From Woeseiaceae bacterium (GTDB lineage Bacteria; Pseudomonadota; Gammaproteobacteria; Steroidobacterales; Woeseiaceae): a stretch of 64,000 nt of DNA. The position numbers and the translations under genes were made by a program. Under the pieces are notes generated by a model that was given only the letters and a program-made list of their open reading frames with translations, made no database searches and was not told the DNA's origin. Location: contig JAJFKP010000010.1 of the NCBI GenBank assembly GCA_021773135.1, forward strand, positions 163,857-227,856, read 5' to 3'. This document shows, piece by piece, positions 47,968 to 56,910 of this stretch. The number at the start of each line of letters is the position of its first letter. The stretch's first letter is position 1.

Positions 47968-48690
47968 TCACTCTTTCAGGAAAGATACTTCTCTGCCGAT
48001 TTCAGAAATGGCGAAGATGCGGTAGCCCGCTTCGCGCAGGCGCCGAATAATAGCGTAAGTTCTAGCCAGTCCGTCGTCCACAAAACGGTGGTGAAACTCG
48101 ACCAATAGCTGAGTCGGCAATACGGGTGAGTGCAACAGACCTTCGAGTACCTCGTATTCCGCGCCTTCTATATCCATCTTCAGCAGGTCTATACGGTTGT
48201 GCCCCAGCTTGCCGGTGATGGATGTAAGCGAATAGGCCGGGACCTCGATAACACCCGCTTTCGTTTCTTCTTCGGGAATCATCGTAAACATGACGTCCGA
48301 CCTGGAGCCGTCTTTTTTCAAGCGCGGATAAAACTTCAGGCTGCCGTCTGTTGCCATTACCGCCCAGGGATGAAAGTGAAATTGCTCGGGAAGCTTGCTG
48401 CTGTCCAGCAGGTCAATCGAATTAGGAGTTGGATCAAAGGCAAACACTTCAGCACCGAATCGTTTGATCACCGCTAAATCGAAATCGACTTCGTCTCCAA
48501 CGCCCAGGGAGTAAACGATACTGTTTTCGCCAAGACCGTTGGCTGTAAACCACCAGCCGCCATCCTTGATGACCGGAACCTCGATCTCTGTCTTAAGCCG
48601 CAGCTCTTTGCCGGTCAATCTCTTGAGAAAGCGTTTTTTACGCTGCCAGCCGGGCGACTTTTCGAATCTTTTCCAGGCGGCGATGGCCAC
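47968..48690 (-). CDS. FkbM-family methyltransferase
   Basis: The 240-residue SAM-dependent methyltransferase has the SAM loop region VYSLGVGDEVDFDLAVIK, FAFDPTPNSID, and the FkbM signature IDLLKMDIEGAEYEVLEGLL. Members methylate sugars or small metabolites; the substrate here is unknown. It stands alone, convergent with groL. Confidence 0.85.
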   Translation of the reverse strand: MAIAAWKRFEKSPGWQRKKRFLKRLTGKELRLKTEIEVPVIKDGGWWFTANGLGENSIVYSLGVGDEVDFDLAVIKRFGAEVFAFDPTPNSIDLLDSSKLPEQFHFHPWAVMATDGSLKFYPRLKKDGSRSDVMFTMIPEEETKAGVIEVPAYSLTSITGKLGHNRIDLLKMDIEGAEYEVLEGLLHSPVLPTQLLVEFHHRFVDDGLARTYAIIRRLREAGYRIFAISEIGREVSFLKE

Positions 48691-48772
48691 GGCAATTTCC
48701 CAATCTGGTCTGGTTCAATACGTCAGGATGCAACGTTAACAGATAGGTTGTATTGACGGAACGTCGGCTGTT

Positions 48773-49399
48773 TCAGGCAGTGCTGGGGACCGTCGCCTGT
48801 TTGCGGGGTTTTTTCCGCCGCCATATTCTATACCCGAGCAGCGCCGCGAGAATGGCGGCATAAACTGCCGGGTCGCTGGCATCAAGTTTGACCTGCCACC
48901 AGTAATGCCAGACACCCAGAATGGCGGCGACATAAACCCAGTTGTGCAATTTTTGCCAGCGGCTGCCGAGCCGCCGGCGCATGCCGGCCGTCGATGTCGC
49001 AGTCAACGCAAGCAGGATCAACAACGCCGCAAAGCCGATCGTGATGAATGGCCGTTCGACGATGTCTTCGATAATTGCAGAAAGCAGGAGGCCCTGATCG
49101 AGAAAAAGCCAGGTCGCGAAATGCAATAAAACGTAGAAGAAGGCGAACAGGCCGAGCATCCGTCGAAATCGCGCAAGCCAGGGCTTCGCCAAAATGTTCC
49201 GGGCCGGGGTTACGGCCAGCGCAATGAGGACGAATCGAAGCCCCCAGTTGCCGAAGCGGTCCTGTATTTCCTCTATTCGGTTTGCGCCAAGCGTGCCTGT
49301 AATCTCATACAGGTCGCCTACGACCAGTGCAAACGGCACCAGGCTCGCAACAAAAACCAGCGGCTTCCAGACGAAGCGAATTTGTCGCAACGTGTCCAC
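48773..49399 (-). CDS. msrQ: heme-binding membrane subunit MsrQ
   Basis: MsrQ passes electrons from the quinone pool or flavin reductase to MsrP. The 208-residue protein has six predicted TM helices and ferric-reductase-like His residues (LHFATWLFLD, WQKLHNWVYVAAILGVWHYW). The start is a GTG eight bases after the msrP stop. Confidence 0.92.
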   Translation of the reverse strand: MDTLRQIRFVWKPLVFVASLVPFALVVGDLYEITGTLGANRIEEIQDRFGNWGLRFVLIALAVTPARNILAKPWLARFRRMLGLFAFFYVLLHFATWLFLDQGLLLSAIIEDIVERPFITIGFAALLILLALTATSTAGMRRRLGSRWQKLHNWVYVAAILGVWHYWWQVKLDASDPAVYAAILAALLGYRIWRRKKPRKQATVPSTA

Positions 49400-49407
49400 T
49401 ATGAGGG

Positions 49408-50391
49408 TCAGTAGTTCTTTTTCAGGTCCAGACCAGTGTAAAGGTGTGCGACGTGCTCGCCGTAGCCGTTAAACAGTACCGTCGCCTGCTTCTTCGCCGC
49501 GAACAGGCTTTGTAACCCGCTGCCCTGTTCTGCGCCAATGCGGCGCTCACGCGCCTGGCTCCAGCGCGGATGGGCAACCTTGGGATTCACGTTGGCGTAG
49601 AAACCGTACTCATGCGGCGCCGCAAGATCCCAGCTGGTGCGCGGTTGCTGGTCCGTAAAATGCATGCGGACGATGCCCTTGATGCTCTTGAAGCCGTATT
49701 TCCACGGTACGATCAGGCGCAACGGCGCGCCGTTCTGATTCGGCAGGACTTCGCCATATACTCCGACAGCAAGAATAGGCAATGGATTGGTCGCCTCGGC
49801 GATAGTGAGGCCTTCAACGTAGGGCCAGCGCAGCGATCGTGAACGTTGTCCCGGCATCCTGTCCGGGTCCAGGAGTGTCTCAAAGACCACATACTTTGCG
49901 CTTGCAAGCGGTTTGAACTTTTTGATCACGTCGGCAAGCGAAATGCCCACCCACGGAATGACCATCGACCAGGCTTCGACGCACCGCAGCCTGTAAATCC
50001 GTTCTTCGAGCGTATGCGGCTTCACGAAATCTTCCAGCGCAAATGATCCTGTTACCTCCGCATTGCCGCTGACCTCAATCGACCATGGTCGCGGTTCAAA
50101 GCGCTGCGAGTTGCGGTACGGATCTTCCTTGCGGACGCCGAATTCGTAATAGTTGTTGTACGTGGTGATATCTTCGTAACTGTTCGTGGTCTCGTCGGTC
50201 GAGAACCTGCTCGGTACAACGCCTTCGAGTTTCGCCCGCCGCTCGTCGGGGATAATTGCAGGTAGCGCTTCACCGGCAACCATGGTGCCACCAGCCATTG
50301 CCGCCGCTTGCATAAACTGGCGGCGGTTCAGATAGTTTTCCTTGCTGGTAATCTCCGATGGGCGGATATCCGCAGCCTTTTTGATCAGCAC
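49408..50391 (-). CDS. msrP: periplasmic methionine sulfoxide reductase MsrP
   Basis: MsrP is the molybdopterin-dependent catalytic subunit that repairs oxidised Met in periplasmic proteins. The 327-residue precursor has a Tat signal (NRRQFMQAAAMAGGTMVAG) and the family block RLRCVEAWSMVIPWVG, with the molybdenum-ligating Cys. LRLIVPWKYGFKSIKGIVRM and the closing AKKQATVLFNGYGEHV follow. The start is a GTG with GGAGAGAG just upstream. msrQ follows directly. Confidence 0.95.
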   Translation of the reverse strand: MLIKKAADIRPSEITSKENYLNRRQFMQAAAMAGGTMVAGEALPAIIPDERRAKLEGVVPSRFSTDETTNSYEDITTYNNYYEFGVRKEDPYRNSQRFEPRPWSIEVSGNAEVTGSFALEDFVKPHTLEERIYRLRCVEAWSMVIPWVGISLADVIKKFKPLASAKYVVFETLLDPDRMPGQRSRSLRWPYVEGLTIAEATNPLPILAVGVYGEVLPNQNGAPLRLIVPWKYGFKSIKGIVRMHFTDQQPRTSWDLAAPHEYGFYANVNPKVAHPRWSQARERRIGAEQGSGLQSLFAAKKQATVLFNGYGEHVAHLYTGLDLKKNY

Positions 50392-50469
50392 ATCTCTCTC
50401 CGACGGTTTAGACTTATTCTAACAGACCGCAGCACGGCGCCAAATATTGCGCCACGGAGCAAAAATTCG

Positions 50470-50889
50470 ATGTCCGCCCAGGAAACGCCGCATTCTTACC
50501 GCCTGTTGCGTCTCTACTACGCGGCAACGGCCGTATTCCTGCTGCTGGACTACGCGTTTGGCATCAACGTCCGGCTGGCATCGCTGGAGCCATTCCCGGG
50601 CTGGCGCGCACTCTACTATCTCTTTTGCTTCGGCTGCCTTGGCCTCATGTTTTGGCGACCCGCATGGAGTCGGTGGCTTGCCACGCTGGAGTCACTGCTG
50701 ACCCTGTCGATGCTGATTATCGCGATGGGTGTGCGGGTCATGACCGTATCCGACACGATGCTTAGCACCGGACACGGCTTTATCACCACCGAAGAAATAA
50801 TCAATTTCATCATTTCCGGTGGTGCCGCCTGGATCGCCTATACGCGCGGTGCCAAGGCCATTCACCGGGACTTGCAGAACCGACTATAA
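50470..50889 (+). CDS. small integral membrane protein, unknown function
   Basis: This protein of 139 residues has about four TM helices (YYAATAVFLLLDYAFGI, ALYYLFCFGCLGLMFW, LESLLTLSMLIIAMGVRVM, EEIINFIISGGAAWIAY). I do not recognise the family. The ATG at 50470 begins MSAQETPHSYRLLRLYY; the frame extends upstream over the divergent msrP start and is not counted. Confidence 0.65.
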   Translation: MSAQETPHSYRLLRLYYAATAVFLLLDYAFGINVRLASLEPFPGWRALYYLFCFGCLGLMFWRPAWSRWLATLESLLTLSMLIIAMGVRVMTVSDTMLSTGHGFITTEEIINFIISGGAAWIAYTRGAKAIHRDLQNRL

Positions 50890-51054
50890 ACAGTATTTGC
50901 GTCTAATTGCGCTGATATGACGTTAAAATCGCTAAAAAGGCGAATATTTGATCAAACTAAATCCCGTATTTCCACTCCAACTTTAGTAAGCGCCGGTTCA
51001 GGTTGCCGCTGCCAGACTTGAACTTGGACCTTTGGACCCTATTGTGAGTAAACG

Positions 51055-51777
51055 ATGATTGGACCAGGAATAACGAAGATTTCGAACAGTGAGCCGCTCC
51101 GGGCGCCTGCGACCCTGCAGGTGGACGTAATAGCAGACCTCGCGTGCCCGTGGAGCTACCTGGGCAAACGGCGTCTCGATAACGCGTTATCGTCCGTACA
51201 CGGACCGAGTATCGTCACCTGGTACCCCTACCAGGTGAATCCCGATATGCCCGCCGCCGGCATGGCTTTCGAGGAATACCTCGCAACGAAATTCGGCGAC
51301 CCGTCTACCCTGGAGCCGGCGCTGGAGCAACTGAAAGGGGCCGGTAACATCGAAGGAATCGATTTTCGTTTCGACCTGATAACCCACGTACCGAACACAC
51401 TCGACGCGCACAGGCTGATGAACCTGGCGGAAAGCCAGCGTATCGACACGTCATACCTGGCGGACCTGATATTGAAAGCATTTTTCTCCGCAGGCCAGGA
51501 TATTTCCGATGCAGAGGTCCTGACGGAAATCGCGGCGGAAGCCGGGCTGGGCCATAACGAGGTACTGACGACTCTGAAAGACGATCGCTCGAGGAATATC
51601 GTGCTTTCCCAGGAAGCACAGGTTCGCCAGAGCGGGGTGGTCGGTGTACCTGATTTTCTCGTCAACAAGCGCCTTTTCGTCGTCGGTGCGCAGCGCACCG
51701 AAAACCTGGTCAATGTTTTCGACCGCGCGATGTTTGGCGCAGAAAGCGACTTGCCGACGTCAGCGACGCTTCACTAG
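51055..51777 (+). CDS. FrnE-like DsbA-family oxidoreductase
   Basis: The 240-residue thioredoxin-fold protein of the FrnE/DsbA group has VDVIADLACPWSYLGKRRLD near the N-terminus. The active site is CPWS, with a single Cys. It also has NTLDAHRLMNLAESQRIDT and SGVVGVPDFLVNKR with the cis-Pro loop. Lack of a CxxC pair argues against disulfide exchange. Its stop overlaps the convergent hydrolase stop by four bases. Confidence 0.85.
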   Translation: MIGPGITKISNSEPLRAPATLQVDVIADLACPWSYLGKRRLDNALSSVHGPSIVTWYPYQVNPDMPAAGMAFEEYLATKFGDPSTLEPALEQLKGAGNIEGIDFRFDLITHVPNTLDAHRLMNLAESQRIDTSYLADLILKAFFSAGQDISDAEVLTEIAAEAGLGHNEVLTTLKDDRSRNIVLSQEAQVRQSGVVGVPDFLVNKRLFVVGAQRTENLVNVFDRAMFGAESDLPTSATLH

Positions 51778-52793
51778 GTATTCACCGGGTACCGCTTTCC
51801 AAGCCATTCCAGCATAAGGCGGTTAAGTTCCTCCGGTTTTTCCTGTTGCGTCCAGTGTCCGCAATCTGCAATCCAGCAAATTTCCAGGTCGGGAACATGC
51901 GGACGCATCGCTTCCACCTGTTTCGGTGAGGCAACCATTTCCTCGCTAGCGCCGATAAACAGCGTCGGGACCCGCACTATCTGTTCGACACCCCGTGTGC
52001 TCTTCCAGTTATGTTTGAAATTCCTGTACCAGTTGATCGGGCCAGTGAAGCCACCCACGCTAAACGCGTCTGCAAAAACCGCCAGCTCGGCCTCGTCCAG
52101 AATAGGCTCTCCGGTCGGTTCGCTATCGTCCAACATGTGCAGCAGGCTAATCGGGCGGCGTTTTTCGCGCTTGTTACCGGTAGCGGCGACGGGGCGCTTG
52201 CGCCGCCGCATCATGACATCCAGAAACCTGGCCGGATTTTCGGCAAATCGCCGGTCGGCCTCATCAGAGTTCTGAAAATTTACGATGTAGAAATCTTTGC
52301 CAAGCTTACAGCGCATAATAGTCACGGGGTTTATCGGTGGGCGCTTGTAAAACGGGATGTTCAGGTTAATCAGTCCCGCCATTCGTTCCGGTGCCAATAG
52401 CGCCATTTGCCAGGCGACCAGTGCGCCCCAGTCGTGCCCGACGATTAACGCCTTGTCGAGCGACGATATGTCCATTAGCCCGGTAAGGTCGCCGATGAGT
52501 TTCTGAATGGTGTAGTCGCTGACCCGCGTTGGCTTATCCGTTCCGCCATAACCACGCATGTCCGGTGCAATGACCCGGTAGCCCGCATTGGCGAGGGCTG
52601 GTATCTGGTGTCGCCAGGAATAGGCCAGCTCTGGAAAGCCATGCACCAGAATGACTGGCGGGCCAGACCCCGTTTCGTAAACTGCCATATTTATCTCGCC
52701 AACGTTGACGATGCGTGGGGCGGGCAATGTCGAATGCATAAGTAAGTGGCTCTTTGGTCCGGAGAGAAGCGGCACACTGGGTGAGACTAGCAT
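51774..52793 (-). CDS. epoxide-hydrolase-like alpha/beta hydrolase
   Basis: This alpha/beta hydrolase of up to 339 residues has the oxyanion/HGFP region VILVHGFPELAYSWRHQIPAL, DMRGYGGTDKP, and the nucleophile elbow GHDWGALVAW with Asp as nucleophile. That combination marks the soluble epoxide hydrolase group. The catalytic His is in ADCGHWTQQEKPE. Translation may start at 52793 (GGAAG upstream) or at the ATG at 52739 (MHSTLPAPR). Substrate is unknown. Confidence 0.88.
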   Translation of the reverse strand: MLVSPSVPLLSGPKSHLLMHSTLPAPRIVNVGEINMAVYETGSGPPVILVHGFPELAYSWRHQIPALANAGYRVIAPDMRGYGGTDKPTRVSDYTIQKLIGDLTGLMDISSLDKALIVGHDWGALVAWQMALLAPERMAGLINLNIPFYKRPPINPVTIMRCKLGKDFYIVNFQNSDEADRRFAENPARFLDVMMRRRKRPVAATGNKREKRRPISLLHMLDDSEPTGEPILDEAELAVFADAFSVGGFTGPINWYRNFKHNWKSTRGVEQIVRVPTLFIGASEEMVASPKQVEAMRPHVPDLEICWIADCGHWTQQEKPEELNRLMLEWLGKRYPVNT

Positions 52794-52823
52794 CAGAAAT
52801 CCGCTTCCGGACCCGAATTTTGC

Positions 52824-52852
52824 TTGAGTTTTCTGTCTGTCGAGGCTAGTTT
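52824..52852 (+). promoter_or_regulatory. candidate sigma-70 promoter of the T-box/ileS unit
   Basis: TTGAGT (52824-52829) and TAGTTT (52847-52852) are 17 bases apart. The implied start site, near 52859, coincides with the 5' side of T-box stem I. Confidence 0.5.
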
Positions 52853-52945
52853 GCCGTGGAGGACAATGATGGGGACAAGTAAGCGGTGCCCTTCGATCAA
52901 AGCGACCGGGAGATGGTGCGAGCCCCGGATTGAATACCGCCGAAT

Positions 52946-52948
52946 ATC
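52946..52948 (+). promoter_or_regulatory. T-box specifier codon ATC (Ile)
   Basis: ATC lies in the 3' strand of the specifier loop, followed by A. It would pair with the GAU anticodon of tRNA-Ile, in agreement with the downstream ileS gene. Confidence 0.88.
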
Positions 52949-53051
52949 ACCCCGGAGTCGCCGCCCGAAATGTGCTTGATGCAGACTAGGAACGGCCGGC
53001 TGATCCCCGCTACAGGATTTAACGAGGCAGCCGTCGAAAGACTGCTGTGAA

Positions 53052-53085
53052 CCGGGTGGTACCGCGACCAGTTTAATCGCCCCGG
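53052..53085 (+). promoter_or_regulatory. T-box antiterminator with TGGTACC bulge
   Basis: Helix A1 is CCGGG (53052-53056) with CCCGG (53081-53085). Helix A2 is GCG (53064-53066) with CGC (53078-53080). The 7-base bulge TGGTACC (53057-53063) matches the T-box consensus TGGNACC; its TGGT is complementary to a tRNA ACCA end, as expected for tRNA-Ile with discriminator A. The A1 3' strand is also part of the terminator, so the two folds exclude each other. Confidence 0.9.
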
Positions 53086-53112
53086 ACGCAAGCAAGCGTC
53101 CGGGGTTTTTTT
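53080..53112 (+). terminator. T-box-controlled intrinsic terminator
   Basis: A 10-bp stem, CCCCGGACGC-AAGCAA-GCGTCCGGGG, is followed by seven T residues, 17 bases before the ileS ATG. Confidence 0.93.
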
Positions 53113-53128
53113 GTTGCAGGACTTTTAA

Positions 53129-56100
53129 ATGACATTCAAGGAAGTATCAGGTCGATACGACGGGCCAGCACTTGAGAGTGCGGTGCTGGACTTTTGGTGC
53201 GAGCAAGATGTGTTCTCAGAGACGCTGGCCATGTCGAAGGGGCGGCCGCTGTTCACGTTCAACGAAGGCCCGCCGACGGCGAACGGCAAGCCTGGCATTC
53301 ATCATGTCCTGGCGCGCAGTTTCAAGGATGTCTATCCGCGTTACAAAACGATGCGTGGCTATCACGTGCCGCGCAAGGCCGGGTGGGACACCCACGGATT
53401 GCCGGTCGAGCACGAAGTTGAGAAACAGCTCAAGCGCGACAACAAGATCGAAAGCTATGACAAGGAAGAAATAGAAGAGAAAGTTGGCATTGCCGAATTC
53501 AATCGACTGTGTCGCGAGTCAGTCATGCGTTACATCGGCGACTGGGAGAAAATGACCGAGCGCATGGGCTTCTGGGTCAATCTAGATGAGGCCTACTACA
53601 CGCTGCATAACAGTTTCATCGAAAGTGAGTGGTACCTCCTCAAGACCATCTGGGACAAAGGCCTTATATATCGGGGCTACAAAGTTGTGCCGTACGATCC
53701 ACGCATTGGCGCGACCCTGTCGTCGCATGAGTTGGCGCTCGGGTACAAGGATGTCGAAGACCCATCGGTATTTGTACGCTTCAGGGTAGTTGGTGAGGAG
53801 AACACATCGTTCCTGGTGTGGACTACGACGCCATGGACCCTGCCAGCCAACATGCTGCTGGCTGTTCACCCGGATATCGACTACGTCTATGTGGACACCG
53901 GCAGCGAGACACTGATACTGGCCGAAGCCCTGCGTGAATCGGTCCTGCGCGACGTCGAACACAAAGTGATTAAACAGGTTACCGGCGCCGATCTGGTCGG
54001 CGGCCGCTACGAACGGCTGTTCGAATACCTTGAGGTTGAAGGCGATGCATTTCGTGTGGTTGCCGCCGATTTCGTCAGTACCGAATCGGGAACCGGTATC
54101 GTGCACACTGCGCCCGCCTATGGCGTCGACGATCTCGCACTCGGGCAGGAACACGGGCTGCCCGTCGTGCATGCGGTAGGACAGGACGGCAATTTCCTGC
54201 CCGAGATCGAACCCGTAGCCGGGATGTTCTTCAAGGATGCGGACAAAACGTTGATCCGCATACTCAAAGATCGGGGTCTGATGTTTCGTGCAGAGACCTA
54301 TCAGCACAGCTATCCGTTCGGTTGGCGCACGGGAGATCCGATCATCTACTACGCCAAGAATGCCTGGTATATACGTACCTCGGACTACCGTGACCGCATG
54401 GTCGAGCTCAATAAGACGATTAAGTGGGTACCTGAAACTATCCGCGACGGTCGCTTCGGCAACTGGCTTGAGAACAATATCGACTGGGCGCTGTCGCGCG
54501 AGCGTTTCTGGGGTACGCCGCTACCCGTCTGGACAGACGGTGAGGGCGACAGTATCTGTGTCGGCTCCGTCGCCGAACTGGAGAGGCTAACCGGCCGTGA
54601 ACTCAGTGAACTCGATCTGCATCGACCGGCCGTCGATGATGTGACCTTCGAAAAGGATGGGCGCACCTTTCGCCGGGTGCCGGAGGTCATAGACTGCTGG
54701 TTCGACTCCGGTGCGATGTCCTACGCGCAGTGGCATTATCCGTTCGAAAACAAGGACGCGTTCGAGCAGCATTTCCCGGCTGACTACATTTGCGAAGCAA
54801 TCGACCAGACGCGCGGGTGGTTTTACACACTCCATGCGATCGCGACGCTGGTCTCCGACAGCGTTGCCTACAAGAATTGCATTTGTCTCAACCTGATCGT
54901 GGACCAGGAAGGCAAGAAAATGTCGAAGTCGGTTGGCAACATCGTCGATCCGTATGACGTGTTCGATACGGTCGGAGCGGACGCCTTGCGCTGGTACTTC
55001 CTTGCAAGACTAAGCCCGGAGGTTCTGAAACGTATTTCCGTTGACATAGTTCAGGATGTCGCCAGTTCGTTCATCAACACACTGTGGAATACATACAGTT
55101 TTTTCATTCTCTACGCACGAATCGACGAATTCGATCTCGAAGACCGGATTCCCGTTGCGGAGAGACCCGAAATAGATCGTTGGGCTATCGCGTTGCTCAA
55201 CCAAACTGTGCGCACCTGCACAGAGGCACTGGATGACTATGACGCGAAGCGTGCCGGAGACGCCATCGAGTCTTTCGTCGATCAACTCAGCAACTGGTAC
55301 GTGCGCCGCAACAGGAGACGTTTCTGGAAGTCAACCGATGCGGCTGACAAGCGCTCCGCATATTTGACACTGTACGAATGTCTCGAGGGCCTGAACCGGC
55401 TGCTTGCTCCATTCATACCGTTTCTGACCGAAGAGATTTATCAAAACCTTGTGCGCAGTGTGCGCCCCGATGCGCCGCTTAGCGTGCACATGTGTGCGTG
55501 GCCTGCAATCAATGCAGACCATGATGATGCAACCCTGTTGTACGAGATCGGGGTGGTACAGAAAGTGGTGGGTCTCGCCAGGGCGGCGAGAAGTCAGTCG
55601 GGCGTGCGTACCCGACAACCACTGTCACGATTGCTGGTACGCACGCCGGACGACAAAGCTGCCAATGCGCTGGAAGAGCATCGCGACCAGGTGCTCGAGG
55701 AACTCAACGTTAAGACGATAGAATTCATTGCACGTGATGCCGGGTTGGTAAGTTATCGTATCAAGCCAAATCTGCCGCGAATCGGGAAACGCTACGGCAA
55801 GCTGATACCGCACATTCGCAAGGCGCTCGACCAGGCAGACGGTGCCGCGATCGCAAGCGCCGCAGCGAGTGACGAAGAATTTGAAATTAGTGTCCAGGGT
55901 GAAACCATCAAACTCGGCGCCGAGGACGTCCTCATCGAAACGAGTTCCGCTGCAGGCTTTGCGTGCGGGGAAGATGGCGGCTACCTGACCGCGCTGGATA
56001 CCAGCCTGAATGATGAGCTGCTGCGGGAAGGTGTTGCCCGAGAATTGATCAGGACAGTGCAGGAAGCGCGCAAACAGGCGGGTCTCGAGGTCTCGGATCG

Positions 56101-56278
56101 AATTATTTTGGGTGTATCCGGTACCGAAGGCGTCGAATCTGCGCTCGAAGCGTATCGGGATTACCTGATGGCGGAAACGCTGGCGACCCGCTGGGCTGTT
56201 GGCCAGGCGGATCCACACTACACAGAGGACCGGACGCTGGACAATGAGTCGTGGAAAATTGAAATAAGTAAAATGTGA
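53129..56278 (+). CDS. ileS: isoleucyl-tRNA synthetase, type 2, with GxHH signature
   Basis: This enzyme charges tRNA-Ile. The 1049-residue protein has the class I catalytic core, a CP1 editing domain (FLVWTTTPWTLPANMLLAVHPD), KKMSKSVGN near residue 597, and an anticodon-binding region. The sequence style (GWDTHGLPVEHEVEKQLK, WDKGLIYRGYKVVPYDPR) is of the type 2, eukaryote-like group rather than the type 1 enzyme of E. coli. No C-terminal zinc-finger Cys cluster is seen. At residues 56-59 the HIGH element is G-I-H-H. The usual ribF and lspA neighbours are absent and the gene stands alone behind a T-box, which suggests horizontal acquisition. Confidence 0.95.
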   Translation: MTFKEVSGRYDGPALESAVLDFWCEQDVFSETLAMSKGRPLFTFNEGPPTANGKPGIHHVLARSFKDVYPRYKTMRGYHVPRKAGWDTHGLPVEHEVEKQLKRDNKIESYDKEEIEEKVGIAEFNRLCRESVMRYIGDWEKMTERMGFWVNLDEAYYTLHNSFIESEWYLLKTIWDKGLIYRGYKVVPYDPRIGATLSSHELALGYKDVEDPSVFVRFRVVGEENTSFLVWTTTPWTLPANMLLAVHPDIDYVYVDTGSETLILAEALRESVLRDVEHKVIKQVTGADLVGGRYERLFEYLEVEGDAFRVVAADFVSTESGTGIVHTAPAYGVDDLALGQEHGLPVVHAVGQDGNFLPEIEPVAGMFFKDADKTLIRILKDRGLMFRAETYQHSYPFGWRTGDPIIYYAKNAWYIRTSDYRDRMVELNKTIKWVPETIRDGRFGNWLENNIDWALSRERFWGTPLPVWTDGEGDSICVGSVAELERLTGRELSELDLHRPAVDDVTFEKDGRTFRRVPEVIDCWFDSGAMSYAQWHYPFENKDAFEQHFPADYICEAIDQTRGWFYTLHAIATLVSDSVAYKNCICLNLIVDQEGKKMSKSVGNIVDPYDVFDTVGADALRWYFLARLSPEVLKRISVDIVQDVASSFINTLWNTYSFFILYARIDEFDLEDRIPVAERPEIDRWAIALLNQTVRTCTEALDDYDAKRAGDAIESFVDQLSNWYVRRNRRRFWKSTDAADKRSAYLTLYECLEGLNRLLAPFIPFLTEEIYQNLVRSVRPDAPLSVHMCAWPAINADHDDATLLYEIGVVQKVVGLARAARSQSGVRTRQPLSRLLVRTPDDKAANALEEHRDQVLEELNVKTIEFIARDAGLVSYRIKPNLPRIGKRYGKLIPHIRKALDQADGAAIASAAASDEEFEISVQGETIKLGAEDVLIETSSAAGFACGEDGGYLTALDTSLNDELLREGVARELIRTVQEARKQAGLEVSDRIILGVSGTEGVESALEAYRDYLMAETLATRWAVGQADPHYTEDRTLDNESWKIEISKM

Positions 56279-56293
56279 CTGGTGCAAATTGAG

Positions 56294-56323
56294 TTGCGTT
56301 GACTTCCGATTATCTGCTATAAA
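56294..56323 (+). promoter_or_regulatory. candidate promoter for the gene at 56477
   Basis: TTGCGT and TATAAA are 18 bases apart in the gap after ileS. A chance match is possible. Confidence 0.35.
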
Positions 56324-56476
56324 AAACCGACGCAGGTATTTGATACCACTAGAGTAGAAAAGGATATGGGCGCATGCCAATCGCCCGCTGCAGGAGGCAG
56401 CATTGCTCTAAAAGCGTAAGAAGCCGCTCTGAGAGGAAGAAAGCGGCCTGACAATAAAAATAATGCTGGAGTGGAA

Positions 56477-56848
56477 ATGTCCAACCACCTCGATCGGTTT
56501 CACGCCGCCGTGTCCTCGCTTGCAGGACATGGGAATATAAAACAACGACTTATAGTCGCTTTTGAGGACCACCTCGCCAACGTGGAGAGTGACGAGGTCC
56601 CCATTGCGGTCAAGCAGTCCTTCGCTGACCTGCGCAAGATGATGAGCGGCGTTGAGCCCCTGAATGGCGAAGGGCGTATTCGCGCGACCGTGCGCAAAAT
56701 GTCCGTGATTGAAGCAGATGAATGCGCGCAAAAGATGATTGATCTGTATACGGACATAATCCGCTATGAAGATCAGGCTCAGGATTCAGTGCCGCTCCGA
56801 ATCGCCGATCAGCCGCTGTTGCCACCGTTCCTGGTTAAGTCCGGCTGA
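56477..56848 (+). CDS. conserved-looking hypothetical protein
   Basis: This soluble protein of 123 residues is mostly helical and has no signal or TM segment. The ATG at 56477 has GGAG six bases upstream and gives MSNHLDRFHAAVSSLAGHGN. A C-terminal PLLPPFLVKSG tail follows a helical core (ATVRKMSVIEADECAQKMID). I recognise no family. It has its own candidate promoter and lies about 200 bases after ileS. Confidence 0.7.
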   Translation: MSNHLDRFHAAVSSLAGHGNIKQRLIVAFEDHLANVESDEVPIAVKQSFADLRKMMSGVEPLNGEGRIRATVRKMSVIEADECAQKMIDLYTDIIRYEDQAQDSVPLRIADQPLLPPFLVKSG

Positions 56849-56910
56849 GGCACGCTTTTCGGGCGCAAGCTCACGGTTGGCAAGTTCGCCGGCGCGCCCG
56901 CCGGGCAGAC

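Larger units (their letters stand above)
52859..53112 (+). ncRNA. T-box riboswitch (tRNA-Ile) upstream of ileS
   Basis: This leader reads as a complete T-box that senses uncharged tRNA-Ile and controls ileS by antitermination. The 5' side of stem I carries an AATGAT element that faces GGA on the 3' side, like the K-turn. The specifier loop is bounded by GGGG/CCCC (52871-52874 and 52950-52953) and GCGGT/ACCGC. It has AGTA on the 5' side and GAATATCA on the 3' side, giving the Ile codon ATC at 52946-52948 followed by the conserved purine. The distal part reads GGAGATGGTGCGAGCC, matching the conserved apical elements. The antiterminator and terminator follow as separate entries. Stems II and III are only tentatively visible. 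Confidence 0.92.

Noticed and set aside
52793..53095. Open frame of 100 codons on the minus strand over the ileS leader
   Set aside because: It lies on top of the T-box and its product is not protein-like; the RNA structure explains the conservation-style motifs.
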